Of a stretch of DNA of 64,000 nt, positions 8,878 to 17,626 are shown piece after piece (within the stretch, counting starts at the first letter, position 1; each line of letters starts with the position of its first letter). The notes below the pieces were generated by a model. The model did no database searches, had not been told where the DNA came from, and saw only the letters and a list, made by a program, of their open reading frames with translations. The stretch is from Chitinophaga sancti (GTDB lineage: Bacteria; Bacteroidota; Bacteroidia; Chitinophagales; Chitinophagaceae): the NCBI RefSeq assembly GCF_034424315.1, contig NZ_CP139972.1, forward strand, positions 6,014,001-6,078,000. The letters are read 5' to 3'. The position numbers were made by a program, and so were the translations under genes.

Positions 8878-10698
8878 ATGCACAGCGCCCTTAAAAAGAA
8901 TGAAACTGCCACACAATGTGCAAACCGCCTGCCAGACTTTAGTCATTTTGGCGGCGCGTTGTTGTTTTTGCTGATGGGGCTGGGCTTCTTAAGTGCCTGT
9001 AAAAGTAGTAAACCTGCTACGGCAAGGAATACTACTATATATATCAAAGATCCTACGATCTTACAGCAGCGTGCAGACAGCCTGTTTTTTGCTGCCGAGC
9101 GCTCCAAGATCCTGGGCGATTACCGCACCGCTATCACCCAGTTCTCCGACTACCTGCGCCTCATCAAGACCAATCCCACCGCTTATTACGAGCTGTCAAG
9201 ACTATTCATCGAGGTTCGCAATCCCGGTTATGCACTGGGGTTTGCTAAGAAAGCGGCAGGCATGGATACCTCCAATAAATGGTTCCAGATAACCCTGGCC
9301 GATGCCTTTGGTATAGCAGGGCAGTTCGACAGCGCATCTGCCGTATACGGTAGGCTGGCTACCCGCTATCCTGACAATGATGAATATCTCTATAATAAAG
9401 GGATGTTCCTTACCAAAGCAGAGCAACCTGAAGCTGCCCTGGCAGTCTTCAATCAACTGGAAAAGAAAGTAGGCCTTGTCGAAGAACTGGTTATCCAGAA
9501 AGAAAGGTTGCTGCTCAAACTGGATAGGGTAGACGATGCGGCAGAAGAAATTCACAAACTGGTTAACCAATACCCCGGCGAAGTAAGATATTACCTGCTG
9601 CTGGCGGATATTTATAACGCCAATGACCGGAAAGATGAGGCCATTGCACTGTACAAAAGCAGCCTTAAACTGGACTCCGCAAACCCCAGAGCACTGATCG
9701 CCCTGGCTAATTACGCAAAGAAGAACGGGGATCACGTCCAATACTGGAATTACCTCACCCGTGCTTTTGCCAACCCGGACTACAGCATTGACGAGAAAGT
9801 TTCATACGTATACCCATACTTGCAAATGCAGGGTTCAGATACCACCAAACTACGTGAAGGACTACAACTTGCCCAGCTGGTAATAGAAGCACACCCCGAA
9901 GAGGCCAAAGCTTATGCACTGCAGGCAGATATGTACTCCCAGGCAAATTTGCTGGATAGTGCACTGTATGATTACAAAAGAGCTGTGGCACTCGATTCCA
10001 CACGCTACAGTGTATGGTACCAGCTGATGTGGATCTATAGCCGCAAGGAAGATCCGGCTAACTTATTGAAAGTGAGTAATCTGGTCGCCCAGCGCTTCCC
10101 GAAGGAATTTATGGGGCACTATTTTCAGGGGGTGGCTAACTTTTTGCTACAAAATTATCCGGCATCCATTGAAGCACTCAATGAGGCACTGGTAAATGGT
10201 AATGTAGACAAGAGTATGAGGGCTGATGTATATTCCCTGCTGGGAGATGCATATCACGCCACAGGGCAGCACGAAGATTCAGACAGTAGTTATGACCGCT
10301 CGCTGGTGCTGAAACCGAATGATGCCACCGTATTGAACAACTATAGCTATTACCTGTCACTGAGAGGTGAGCAACTGAACAAGGCAGAATCAATGTCCCG
10401 CCATTCGCTGGAACTGGAGCCGGGAAGTGTCAACTACATGGATACATATGCCTGGGTAATGTTCAGAATGGGCAGGTACGAACTGGCAAAACAATGGATG
10501 GAGAAAGCACTGCAAACAGCACAGGGGAAAGAAAATCCAGGTATGCTGGAGCACTATGGCGATATACTTTTTAACCTCCACGATGTGGACAAAGCCCTGG
10601 AATACTGGCGCCTGGCAAAGGAAAAAGGCGCAAACTCTGTAGGCCTTGCCCGTAAAATAGCAGAGAAGCGGTACATACTGGCAACAGAACGTGAATAA
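8878..10698 (+). CDS. TPR-repeat outer-envelope lipoprotein
   Basis: A 606-residue protein made almost entirely of tetratricopeptide repeats (for example YRTAITQFSDYLRL, GYALGFAKKAAGMD, DEAIALYKSSLKL, LNKAESMSRHSLEL, DKALEYWRLAKEKG). The N-terminus carries a lipobox LSAC with Cys41, preceded by a hydrophobic stretch (residues 27-38) after an unusually long ~24-residue polar leader. The true start might therefore be further in, but no better ATG exists before the hydrophobic part. Position between dut and the DUF4292 lipoprotein is a conserved Bacteroidota arrangement as I recall it. Likely a periplasmic scaffold; partner unknown. Confidence 0.85.
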   Translation: MHSALKKNETATQCANRLPDFSHFGGALLFLLMGLGFLSACKSSKPATARNTTIYIKDPTILQQRADSLFFAAERSKILGDYRTAITQFSDYLRLIKTNPTAYYELSRLFIEVRNPGYALGFAKKAAGMDTSNKWFQITLADAFGIAGQFDSASAVYGRLATRYPDNDEYLYNKGMFLTKAEQPEAALAVFNQLEKKVGLVEELVIQKERLLLKLDRVDDAAEEIHKLVNQYPGEVRYYLLLADIYNANDRKDEAIALYKSSLKLDSANPRALIALANYAKKNGDHVQYWNYLTRAFANPDYSIDEKVSYVYPYLQMQGSDTTKLREGLQLAQLVIEAHPEEAKAYALQADMYSQANLLDSALYDYKRAVALDSTRYSVWYQLMWIYSRKEDPANLLKVSNLVAQRFPKEFMGHYFQGVANFLLQNYPASIEALNEALVNGNVDKSMRADVYSLLGDAYHATGQHEDSDSSYDRSLVLKPNDATVLNNYSYYLSLRGEQLNKAESMSRHSLELEPGSVNYMDTYAWVMFRMGRYELAKQWMEKALQTAQGKENPGMLEHYGDILFNLHDVDKALEYWRLAKEKGANSVGLARKIAEKRYILATERE

Positions 10699-10714
10699 GG
10701 GATAACAAAAGATC

Positions 10715-11545
10715 ATGATGAAGCAAACATTAGCACTTTTAGCATTAGGTATTGTAAGCACGGGATTGTTTTCATGCAGGCATACCCGGACAATAGCCGG
10801 TACCTCTTTTCCTGTCACAGATACTTCAAAACATACAACACTAACAGATAGCACGGGCAACGCTGAAGCAAATGCTTTCAATAAAGAGCTGCTTAATAAA
10901 CTCCAAAGCAATGTCATTGCCTACAAAACATTCTCAGCAAAACTGAAAGTAGATTACGAATCAGATACCAAATCGCCTCCTGAAGTGACTGCCAATATCC
11001 GCATGACGAAAGATAGCGTGATCTGGATCTCTGTATCCGCTCCTATCATCGGTGAAGTAGCGCGCGCTATCATCACACCGGATAGTCTCAGGGCAGTGAA
11101 TAAAATGGATAAAAAAGTATACCTGCGCGATATGAAAAATGCACAGGATCTCCTCAATATTCCATTCGATTTTAAAACATTGCAAGACATGATCGTAGGC
11201 AACCCGATCTTCCTGACAGATTCTATCTTCCAGGTAGTAAAGACGCCTGCTGTGATCTCGTTCAGTTGTGAAAGTGAAGTGTTCACAAGCCTGTTCAACG
11301 TATTTGCAGATGACTATGTATTGCAGCAAAGCAAGGTAATGGACAAGGATAAAGAGAAAGGACGCTCGTGTGAGTTGACCTACGGAGAATATAAAACCAT
11401 GGGTGGACATAAGTTTGCAACCCGTCGCCGCGTTTTCGTAGAAGCAAAAGGTGTAACAAAGATCAACATGGAATTCAACAAAGTTGACTTTGACCAGCCT
11501 GTTAGCTATCCGTTCTCCGTTCCTGCAACTTATACAAAGGAATAG
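10715..11545 (+). CDS. DUF4292 family lipoprotein
   Basis: 276 residues. A short signal peptide ends in the lipobox GLFSC (Cys21), so this is a lipoprotein. The body matches what I recognise as DUF4292, a Bacteroidota envelope family with a LolB/LppX-like beta fold: TFSAKLKVDYES, VTANIRMTKDSVIWISVSAPI, IGEVARAIITPDSLRAVNKM, then FDFKTLQDMIVGNPIF. Related folds bind lipids or lipoproteins, but no activity is shown here. It starts 16 bases after the TPR lipoprotein and precedes the EnvC-type protein, suggesting an envelope-maintenance cluster. Confidence 0.85.
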   Translation: MMKQTLALLALGIVSTGLFSCRHTRTIAGTSFPVTDTSKHTTLTDSTGNAEANAFNKELLNKLQSNVIAYKTFSAKLKVDYESDTKSPPEVTANIRMTKDSVIWISVSAPIIGEVARAIITPDSLRAVNKMDKKVYLRDMKNAQDLLNIPFDFKTLQDMIVGNPIFLTDSIFQVVKTPAVISFSCESEVFTSLFNVFADDYVLQQSKVMDKDKEKGRSCELTYGEYKTMGGHKFATRRRVFVEAKGVTKINMEFNKVDFDQPVSYPFSVPATYTKE

Positions 11546-11695
11546 TTAAACGTGTTGGTGTTTTAAATTCCTAAAAAAAGAAATTCCTTAATTGTAGGTT
11601 CCTTAAGCAAAGCACATTGGGCATACAATTCCAAAATAGGAATCAAAACTACAACATAATCGAACAGTTTGTAATGTGCTGTATTGAACATGAAA

Positions 11696-11726
11696 TTTGT
11701 AAATTGCTATTTTGCAGTTATCTTTA
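11696..11726 (+). promoter_or_regulatory. Putative promoter for the EnvC-type gene
   Basis: TTTG (11696-11699), 19-base spacer, then TATCTTTA (11719-11726), one base off the TAnnTTTG consensus and at the expected spacing. It ends 8 bases before the ATG at 11735 and lies inside the longer possible frame from 11684, so it argues for the 11735 start. Confidence 0.5.
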
Positions 11727-11734
11727 AAACCATC

Positions 11735-13183
11735 ATGCTGAATCTGAAGAAGTTTCTCCCATTAGTATTGGCAATAGGATTACTACCGGCCTTGCTCCAC
11801 GCACAGGCTCCCACTCAATCGCGGGAAGAACTTGAGCATAGAAAAAAAGAGCTGCAGAGAGAAATCGACGAAGCCAATCAGGCCCTGAAGGAGACCAAGA
11901 AATCTACCAGGGAGAGCCTCAGCCAGCTGAGAGCCCTGAAAGAAAAGATCACCCTGCGGTCTCGCCTCATCAATAGTATCAACGAAGAGATCAACTTCAT
12001 CAACGGAGATATCAATACTGCTTATCGTGACATCAAAACCCTGGAGAAAGACCTGGATACCCTGAAGTCGCAATATTCAAAGCTGGTCGTATACGCCTAC
12101 AAGAACCGTAGCACTTACGACATGCTGAACTTTATCTTTTCTGCACAGACATTCAACGACGCGATCAAGCGTTATCAATACCTGAAACAATACCGTGATT
12201 ATCGTCGCCGCCAGGCAGACAATATCCTGTCTACACAGGTATTACTGAACAAGAAGATTGAAAGCCTGCGGCAGCAGAAAGAAAAACGCTCGGGTACCCT
12301 GAAAACGGAGCAGGAACAACGCACCATTCTCGAAGCCGATAAGAAGGAAAAAGATGATGTGCTGACGGGACTGAAGGGAAGAGAGAAAGAGCTGGTAGCG
12401 GACATCAATAAGAATAAGAAAGATGCATCGAGAGTACAGGCTGCTATCCAGGCGGTAATCCGTCGTGAAATAGAACTGGAACGTAGAAAAGCGGAAGAGG
12501 AAGCACTGGCAAGACGTAAAGCAGCAGAAGAGAAGAAACGCAGGGAAGAAGCTGCCCGTAAAGCCGCCGCTGCAGCCGCAGCAGCAGCTGCCGCCAACAA
12601 GGCAGCAGAAAATAATACTGCAAAGACCACTACGCCTGAACCAAAACCTGCAGCACCGGAACCTAAACCGGAAGTGGTGAAAACACCGCCGCCGGCACCG
12701 GTAGCAGACGATAAACCAGTACGTACAGAGAACGTCCTTGAAGCAACACCAGAAGCACTGGCATTGTCAGAAAGCTTTGAAAATAACAGGGGTAAATTAC
12801 CATGGCCGGTAGCATCCGGTAATATTATCGGTCACTTCGGTAAACAACAACATGCGGTGATGGAAAGGATCACGGTAGAGAATGATGGGGTGATCATCGG
12901 TTGTAGTAAAGGTGCACCAGTCAAAGCGATCTTTACCGGTGAGGTGAGAAAGGTGGCGGTGATACCCGGTGGCGGATCCCTCATCATCGTCAGACATGGT
13001 CAGTACTTTACCAACTACGTACGCCTGCAGTCAGTGAATGTGAAGTCAGGTGACAGGGTGACAACAGGGCAGGTGATAGGTACCGCCGGTACAAACGAAC
13101 TTGAAAACTTAGGAGAAGTCGAATTGCAGATCTATAAAGGGGTATTAAGACAAAACCCCGAATCCTGGATTCGCAGAAAATAA
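11735..13183 (+). CDS. Murein hydrolase activator EnvC-type protein (degenerate LytM)
   Basis: 482 residues from the chosen start (MLNLKKFLPLVLAIGLLPAL, signal peptide ending AHA/Q). Order: signal peptide; long coiled coil (~residues 25-250, EELEHRKKELQREIDEANQ onward); low-complexity Ala/Lys/Glu then Pro-rich linker (~260-340) with a run of eleven Ala; C-terminal LytM/M23 domain (~360-480). The metal ligands of active M23 enzymes are absent: GIDI is replaced by GVII, YAHL by YVRL and the HLHFE site by VELQIY. This is the EnvC pattern, in which the domain activates amidases at the septum instead of cutting murein. It is the last gene of its cluster. Confidence 0.88.
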   Translation: MLNLKKFLPLVLAIGLLPALLHAQAPTQSREELEHRKKELQREIDEANQALKETKKSTRESLSQLRALKEKITLRSRLINSINEEINFINGDINTAYRDIKTLEKDLDTLKSQYSKLVVYAYKNRSTYDMLNFIFSAQTFNDAIKRYQYLKQYRDYRRRQADNILSTQVLLNKKIESLRQQKEKRSGTLKTEQEQRTILEADKKEKDDVLTGLKGREKELVADINKNKKDASRVQAAIQAVIRREIELERRKAEEEALARRKAAEEKKRREEAARKAAAAAAAAAAANKAAENNTAKTTTPEPKPAAPEPKPEVVKTPPPAPVADDKPVRTENVLEATPEALALSESFENNRGKLPWPVASGNIIGHFGKQQHAVMERITVENDGVIIGCSKGAPVKAIFTGEVRKVAVIPGGGSLIIVRHGQYFTNYVRLQSVNVKSGDRVTTGQVIGTAGTNELENLGEVELQIYKGVLRQNPESWIRRK

Positions 13184-13216
13184 ATCGAAGTAAACAAGAA
13201 CGAAATTTAAAAGATA

Positions 13217-13259
13217 AAAATTAATGAGGCGGGCTGTTTAAGCCCGCCTCATTAATTTT
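13217..13259 (+). terminator. Terminator for the EnvC-type gene
   Basis: Perfect 19-bp arms (13217-13235 and 13241-13259), GC-rich centre GAGGCGGGCT and loop GTTTA, A-rich on one side and T-rich on the other. Confidence 0.88.
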
Positions 13260-13265
13260 GACCCC

Positions 13266-13306
13266 AAAAAAATGGATGACGCACTTTGGACGTCATCCAT
13301 TTTTTT
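13266..13306 (-). terminator. Terminator for bshA
   Basis: Perfect 16-bp arms (13266-13281 and 13291-13306) with a 9-base loop and seven-base A and T runs on the two sides. It lies 7 bases past the bshA stop and just beside the EnvC terminator, so each convergent gene has its own hairpin. Confidence 0.88.
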
Positions 13307-13313
13307 GATTGAT

Positions 13314-14462
13314 TTATTTAGCTAAAACTAAAGTCCTGTTAATCACCTCCTCATACAGCGCCTCATACTGTGGTATCACATTATTGATATGAAAACGTTG
13401 CGCCTGTTCCAACGCGCCCTTCCTCACTTTCGCCAGCTTCTTCTCATCCTTCAGCAACTCAATCGCATGCTTCGCCATACTATCCACATCTCCCACAGGG
13501 CTTAAAAATCCCGTTTCCCCATGTATATTCACCTCCGGCAATCCGCCCGCATTAGACGAAATCACCGGCACCTCTGCCGCCATCGCCTCCAGCGCCGCGA
13601 GGCCAAAACTCTCATAATCAGAAGGTAACAGGAAAAGATCCGAAATAGACATGACGTCTTCCAGCTGCTCCTGCTTGCCCACAAACCTCACATCCCCGCA
13701 TAATCCCATTTCCCTGCACATACACTCAATCGCAGGTCTGTCAGGACCATCCCCCACCAGCAAAAGCTTCGCCGGCACCTGTTCCCTCACCTGGGCAAAC
13801 ACCTTGATCACATCCGGCACTCTCTTTACCTTCCTGAAGTTGGACACATGCAGCAGTACCTTTTCACCATTCGGGGCAATAGCATCCCTGAAATGCTTCA
13901 GTTCCGCCTCTCTGCGCTTAAACCGTTCAGTATCAACAAAGTTGTAAATCACTTCAATATCTTTCTCAATCTGGAAAGACTTATAAGTTTCCTCTCTCAG
14001 GTTATTAGACACCGCTGTGATAGCATCAGACTCATTAATAGAGAAAGTCACCACCGGTGCATAGGTTTTATCCTTGCCTACCAGGGTAATATCCGTACCA
14101 TGCAGGGTCGTGATAAACGGCACAACGCGGCCTGTTTTACTCACAATCTGCTTGGCAAGATAGGCTGTAGAGGCATGTGGAATAGCGTAATGCACATGCA
14201 GCAGATCCAGCTGCTGATTGAGAATTACATCCACCATGGTACTGCTCAGAGCCGATTCATAAGGAGGAAAGTCAAAAAGAGGGTAGGTAGGTACCTGCAC
14301 CTCATGATAATATATATTGGCATGGAAGGCATTCAGCCTTACAGGTTGCTGATACGTGATAAAATGGACCATATGCCCTTTATCTGCCAGGGCCTTTCCA
14401 AGCTCCGTTGCCAGTACGCCACTACCCCCATAAGTAGGGTAACATACTATTCCTATACGCAT
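13314..14462 (-). CDS. bshA: N-acetyl-alpha-D-glucosaminyl L-malate synthase BshA
   Basis: First enzyme of bacillithiol synthesis, joining UDP-GlcNAc and L-malate. 382 residues, GT-B fold of family GT4. Recognition blocks: [20 protein letters not shown], the malate-site region [54 protein letters not shown], and the C-terminal nucleotide-sugar motif [18 protein letters not shown] with the EX7E pair. The start at 14462 gives the family N-terminus; a longer frame to 14516 adds 18 unrelated residues. BshB and BshC genes are not in the window. Confidence 0.95.
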   Translation of the reverse strand: MRIGIVCYPTYGGSGVLATELGKALADKGHMVHFITYQQPVRLNAFHANIYYHEVQVPTYPLFDFPPYESALSSTMVDVILNQQLDLLHVHYAIPHASTAYLAKQIVSKTGRVVPFITTLHGTDITLVGKDKTYAPVVTFSINESDAITAVSNNLREETYKSFQIEKDIEVIYNFVDTERFKRREAELKHFRDAIAPNGEKVLLHVSNFRKVKRVPDVIKVFAQVREQVPAKLLLVGDGPDRPAIECMCREMGLCGDVRFVGKQEQLEDVMSISDLFLLPSDYESFGLAALEAMAAEVPVISSNAGGLPEVNIHGETGFLSPVGDVDSMAKHAIELLKDEKKLAKVRKGALEQAQRFHINNVIPQYEALYEEVINRTLVLAK

Positions 14463-14538
14463 GTTTGTTTTTTTAGAATGGATAACACCGAATGAAGAGC
14501 GCATCTTGCAGAACACGGCTTACATTATTACAGGTCCA

Positions 14539-14546
14539 CAAAATTA
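14539..14546 (-). promoter_or_regulatory. Putative bshA promoter -7 box
   Basis: TAATTTTG on the minus strand, matching TAnnTTTG; about 77 bases before the bshA ATG. No -33 match at standard spacing. Confidence 0.4.
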
Positions 14547-14678
14547 TAACATTTTAAGATGACATATCGGGAATTTGGGATTAACGGTGTCTGCCGTAAG
14601 TCAAATTGAAGGATTCCTCCCATGGGATCAGCCACCTGTCTACGGGGGCGGATCCATTGTATTTCAATCCAAAAATAC

Positions 14679-14705
14679 CCGCAGTGCCCTGTAGGGGCTC
14701 TGCGG
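14679..14705 (-). terminator. Hairpin with minus-strand terminator shape, no gene assigned
   Basis: CCGCAG (14679-14684) pairs with CTGCGG (14700-14705), with an inner GCCC/GGGC stem after a single T-T mismatch. Read on the minus strand it is followed by GTATTTTTGG, like a terminator, but no minus-strand gene ends here. Confidence 0.4.
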
Positions 14706-14747
14706 CCAGCCAGGCCAAATAAAAAAGGGAACCCCATCCATCTATGT

Positions 14748-14755
14748 TAATTTTG
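14748..14755 (+). promoter_or_regulatory. Putative M28 peptidase promoter -7 box
   Basis: TAATTTTG matches TAnnTTTG, about 50 bases before the start codon. No -33 match at standard spacing. Confidence 0.4.
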
Positions 14756-14806
14756 AATTAACAGGTACTAATGATTAGATTTAGCCCTTAAATTGACAGT
14801 GTTTAT

Positions 14807-16189
14807 ATGTTTATGAGAAGATACATCCTACCGGTATTATTGACCTGCAGCTTGCCGGCATTAGCCCAACAAAAAGAAGACGATTCCCTGGCATTTCGCC
14901 GTATAGCCAACGAAATCCTTACCAACAGTATGGCATATGCCAACCTGAAAGTATTGACGACTGAAATAGGAGGCCGCCTGGCTGGTTCTCCAGGTATGGT
15001 GAAAGCTGAAAAGTGGGGGGAAAAAGCCCTGCAGGAAGCCGGTGCTGATACCGTGTACTTACAGGAGTGTATGGTACCCCACTGGGTAAGAGGTGCGAAG
15101 GAAGAAGCCCGCATTATCAGCCGCCGCCGTGACTTCATTCCACCACTGGCAGTACTGGCCCTTGGCAACTCAGTAGGTAGTGGTCCTGCCGGCATTACTG
15201 CTCCTGTAATAGAAATTGCATCTTTCGATGACCTGGAAGCAAAGAAAGACCAGGTAAAAGGAAAGATCGTGTTTTATAACTATCATTTCAAACCCACCTT
15301 TATCCACACCTTCGAATCTTATGGTGATGCAGTGAAATACAGGGGGCGTGGTGCCAGTGCAGCCGCTAAATACGGTGCCACGGCAGTGATCGTACGCTCT
15401 ATGTCTCACGGTGCAAACAATTTCCCGCACACCGGTGCCATGAGCTATGACGAAGCATATCCAAAGATCCCCGCAATAGCGATTGGCCTGGAAGATGCTG
15501 ACCTGTTGAGCAGGCGCCTGCAAGATGAAAAGGACCTGAAAGTATACCTCCGTACCAATGCGAAGATGCTGCCTGACACGATTGGTCACAACGTGATCGC
15601 TGAGCTGAAAGGTAGTGAACATCCTGAACAGATCATCACCGTAGGTGGTCACCTGGATTCATGGGATGTAAATGAAGGTGCGCATGATGATGGTACCGGT
15701 TGTGTGCAGGCAATTGAAATACTGAGAACCTTCAAGGCACTGGGTATTCGTCCTAAACACACACTCAGGATCGTGTTGTTTGCAAATGAAGAAAATGGTA
15801 CCCGCGGTGGTAAAAAATATGCAGAGGTAGCTAAAGCAAAAAATGAACAGCATATCTTCGTTTTAGAGAGTGATGCAGGTGGATTTACACCCCGTGGTTT
15901 TGCATTTACCATGCCGGTGGAAAAGAGAGCGAAGATCCAGTCATGGGCACCTTTATTCCGCCCCTACGACGTGACTGATTTCACAGGAGAAGGTGGTGGT
16001 GTGGATGTAGGCCAGATTGCAGAAGCAATGGGTATTCCAATGGGTGAATTGCTGCCCGATTCACAGCGTTATTTCGATCTGCATCATGCAGCAAACGACG
16101 TATTTTCTGCTGTAAACAAGCGTGAGCTGGAACTGGGTGCATTCAGCATGGCGGGTTTACTGTACCTCGTAGATCAATACGGACTATAA
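14807..16189 (+). CDS. Secreted M28-family zinc aminopeptidase
   Basis: 460 residues. The signal peptide MFMRRYILPVLLTCSLPALAQ points to export. A PA (protease-associated) insert occupies roughly residues 130-250, and the M28 di-zinc core follows: GGHLDSWD (His282), AHDDGTG (Asp294), ANEENGTRGG (general base and ligand Glu), ESDAGGF (Asp) and HHAANDVF (His). All five ligand positions look intact, so the enzyme is probably active. Likely role is trimming N-terminal residues from peptides outside the cytoplasm. The start may be the second ATG at 14813. A fold-back repeat begins 8 bases after its stop. Confidence 0.9.
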   Translation: MFMRRYILPVLLTCSLPALAQQKEDDSLAFRRIANEILTNSMAYANLKVLTTEIGGRLAGSPGMVKAEKWGEKALQEAGADTVYLQECMVPHWVRGAKEEARIISRRRDFIPPLAVLALGNSVGSGPAGITAPVIEIASFDDLEAKKDQVKGKIVFYNYHFKPTFIHTFESYGDAVKYRGRGASAAAKYGATAVIVRSMSHGANNFPHTGAMSYDEAYPKIPAIAIGLEDADLLSRRLQDEKDLKVYLRTNAKMLPDTIGHNVIAELKGSEHPEQIITVGGHLDSWDVNEGAHDDGTGCVQAIEILRTFKALGIRPKHTLRIVLFANEENGTRGGKKYAEVAKAKNEQHIFVLESDAGGFTPRGFAFTMPVEKRAKIQSWAPLFRPYDVTDFTGEGGGVDVGQIAEAMGIPMGELLPDSQRYFDLHHAANDVFSAVNKRELELGAFSMAGLLYLVDQYGL

Positions 16190-16196
16190 GCTAACC

Positions 16197-16286
16197 AGGG
16201 GCCGACTAATAGTAAAATGAAGGCACTGAGAATTGCGTAAAAGCCATTTCGTCTCCATCACGGGGGGTACCCTTTTTTAAGCCCCT
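16197..16286 (+). repeat. Fold-back element FB95, copy 1
   Basis: An intergenic element of ~90 bases. Its 49-base core (16211-16259) differs at only 3 positions from the reverse complement of 37916-37964, and the flank GGGGGTACCC plus T-run is also shared. The ends form AGGGGC (16197-16202) against GCCCCT (16281-16286). No reading frame is shared between copies. It could be a mobile palindromic repeat or a structured RNA. Confidence 0.75.
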
Positions 16287-16328
16287 ACAGCAGTTTATCC
16301 GAAGCATATAATTCATAAAACATATACC

Positions 16329-16706
16329 ATGGGCAAGTTCCTTTTTACTGTAATAGCAGTGGTGGTGTTGCTGATAGCAGGAGTGGTAGGTTACAGGTAT
16401 TATTTCGTGTTTGGCAGGGGCGTAAAAGCCGGGGAGCTGAACTACTTTGTAGAGAAAGGTTATGTCTTCAAAACTTTTGAAGGCAGACTGATACAGAGCG
16501 GCTACCGCTCCAGGCAGCCAGGTGCCTTGCAGTCAAACGAGTTCCGCTTTTCTGTAACGAACGATAGGGTGGCAGATCAGTTAATGCGTGCCAGCGGAAA
16601 ATTTGTGGAATTGCATTACAAAGAATACCTCGGGGCATTGCCCTGGAGAGGGTTTAGCAATTTTGTAGTTGATAGTGTGCTGTCAATAAAGGAACCTGTT
16701 TATTAA
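16329..16706 (+). CDS. Conserved small membrane-anchored protein of unknown function
   Basis: 125 residues: one N-terminal membrane helix (residues 4-24, FLFTVIAVVVLLIAGVVGYRY), then an extracytoplasmic domain with VKAGELNYFVEKGYVFKTFE, RLIQSG, ELHYKEYLGALPWRG and VVDSVLSI. I recognise it as a Bacteroidota-conserved family sometimes mislabelled 6-phosphogluconate dehydrogenase; nothing in the sequence supports a dehydrogenase (no nucleotide-binding Gly motif). It is flanked by two fold-back elements. Confidence 0.8.
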   Translation: MGKFLFTVIAVVVLLIAGVVGYRYYFVFGRGVKAGELNYFVEKGYVFKTFEGRLIQSGYRSRQPGALQSNEFRFSVTNDRVADQLMRASGKFVELHYKEYLGALPWRGFSNFVVDSVLSIKEPVY

Positions 16707-16733
16707 CGGATGCTGACCGCAGGCCACACGTAT

Positions 16734-16856
16734 AAGAAAAGAGACAGTATCAAAAGTAACGATACCCGGATTTAATACGGGTACATGATGGAGAGAATTT
16801 TTGTTGATGAAATTCTCAATACCTTCAAATTACTTTTGACACTGCCTCTTTTTCTT
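16734..16856. repeat. 123-bp MITE-like foldback with two internal hairpins
   Basis: Outer arms 16734-16759 and 16830-16856 pair over ~26 bp with two transition differences and one single-base length difference (AGAGACAGTATCAAAAGTAA against AGAGGCAGTGTCAAAAGTAA). Inside lie TACCCG/CGGGTA (16763-16768, 16778-16783) and GAGAATTT/AAATTCTC (16793-16800, 16810-16817), each with a 9-base loop. It may act as a terminator for the upstream gene, but it is far larger than needed. The outer arms resemble insertion-sequence terminal repeats; there is no transposase. Confidence 0.65.
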
Positions 16857-16909
16857 TGAAAATGGTTTTCATGCCCCTTGGTGAATTCCCGCTTTCATGA
16901 ATGTTTTTA
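16857..16909 (-). repeat. Micro-ORF repeat, copy A
   Basis: Minus-strand copy of a ~54-bp dispersed repeat directly behind the rsmI stop (TAA 16909-16907). Eight bases after the stop, ATG 16898 opens a 9-codon frame MKAGIHQGA ending TGA at 16869. That TGA overlaps ATG 16872, which opens MKTIFKEKEAVSKVI (stop at 16825) running into the neighbouring foldback. Confidence 0.8.
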
Positions 16910-17626
16910 TTGTGCTAATAGCAGGAATATCGCGGGCCGCTTATGTAGTTCCGGCAGCTCCTGCTTTTTCCATTCTTTTACTGTCTTTGTTTTAATATAC
17001 TCTTCCGGCGCAGTAATATCTGCGGCCACACACACCAGCGTAGTGTCCTTACAGCTAGCCAGCAAATCTCTCAATAAGTGGTTATTGCGGTAAGGAGTCT
17101 CTATAAACATCTCCGTCTGGTGTTTCTTTATCGATTCCAGTTCCAGCTCCTTAATCGCTTTGATACGTTCTCCCGGTTTCACCGGCAGATAGCCTACAAA
17201 CTGGAAGTTCTGTCCGTTCATCCCTGATGCGATCAATGCCATCAGCATTGAATTGGGGCCTACCATCGGAATGATGGGCGCATCTACGCTATGTGCCGCC
17301 AGTACAATCCGGTGTCCGGGATCTGCAATAGCAGGACAGCCCGCCTCGCTCATAACACCTATGTCCTTTCCTTCCAGCAAGAATTTCTTTGCCAGTTCTG
17401 TATCAGATACTCCGGTAGCCCCACCTCCCTGCATAAGCAGGATTTGCAGACTATCGATATTAATACTTCTGTCCAGTGCCTTCAGGTACCTTCTGGCGGT
17501 ACGTTCATTTTCCACAAAGAATACGCTGATCTTTTGTGCAGCCGCCGTCACGTAAGGCGGAATCGTGTGCAGCCCTTCAGGACTCAGCACAGTGGGAATC
17601 AGGTATACTTTACCAACTTGCTCCAT
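16907..17626 (-). CDS. RsmI-like SAM-dependent methyltransferase (tetrapyrrole methylase fold)
   Basis: 239 residues from the chosen start MEQVGKVYLIPTVLSP. The family of RsmI methylates the 2'-O of C1402 in 16S rRNA. Visible blocks: GVSDTELAKKFLLEGKDIGVMSEAGCPAIADPG (substrate loop), VPMVGP-like PIIPMVGPNSMLMALIASG, and the C-terminal ETPYRNNHLLRDLL. It is a shorter Bacteroidota variant whose N-terminal SAM loop (LYLVATPIGN in E. coli) is replaced by KVYLIPTVLSP, so rRNA specificity is inferred. The start overlaps the stop of the upstream EI24 gene by 17 bases. Micro-ORF repeat copy A begins at its stop. Confidence 0.8.
   Translation of the reverse strand: MEQVGKVYLIPTVLSPEGLHTIPPYVTAAAQKISVFFVENERTARRYLKALDRSINIDSLQILLMQGGGATGVSDTELAKKFLLEGKDIGVMSEAGCPAIADPGHRIVLAAHSVDAPIIPMVGPNSMLMALIASGMNGQNFQFVGYLPVKPGERIKAIKELELESIKKHQTEMFIETPYRNNHLLRDLLASCKDTTLVCVAADITAPEEYIKTKTVKEWKKQELPELHKRPAIFLLLAQ

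Larger units (their letters stand above)
14463..14806. other. Divergent intergenic region bshA / M28 peptidase
   Basis: 344 bases without a believable gene. It holds a minus-strand -7 box TAATTTTG (14546-14539) for bshA, a plus-strand -7 box TAATTTTG (14748-14755) for the peptidase, and a 10-bp hairpin at 14679-14705. Confidence 0.5.
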
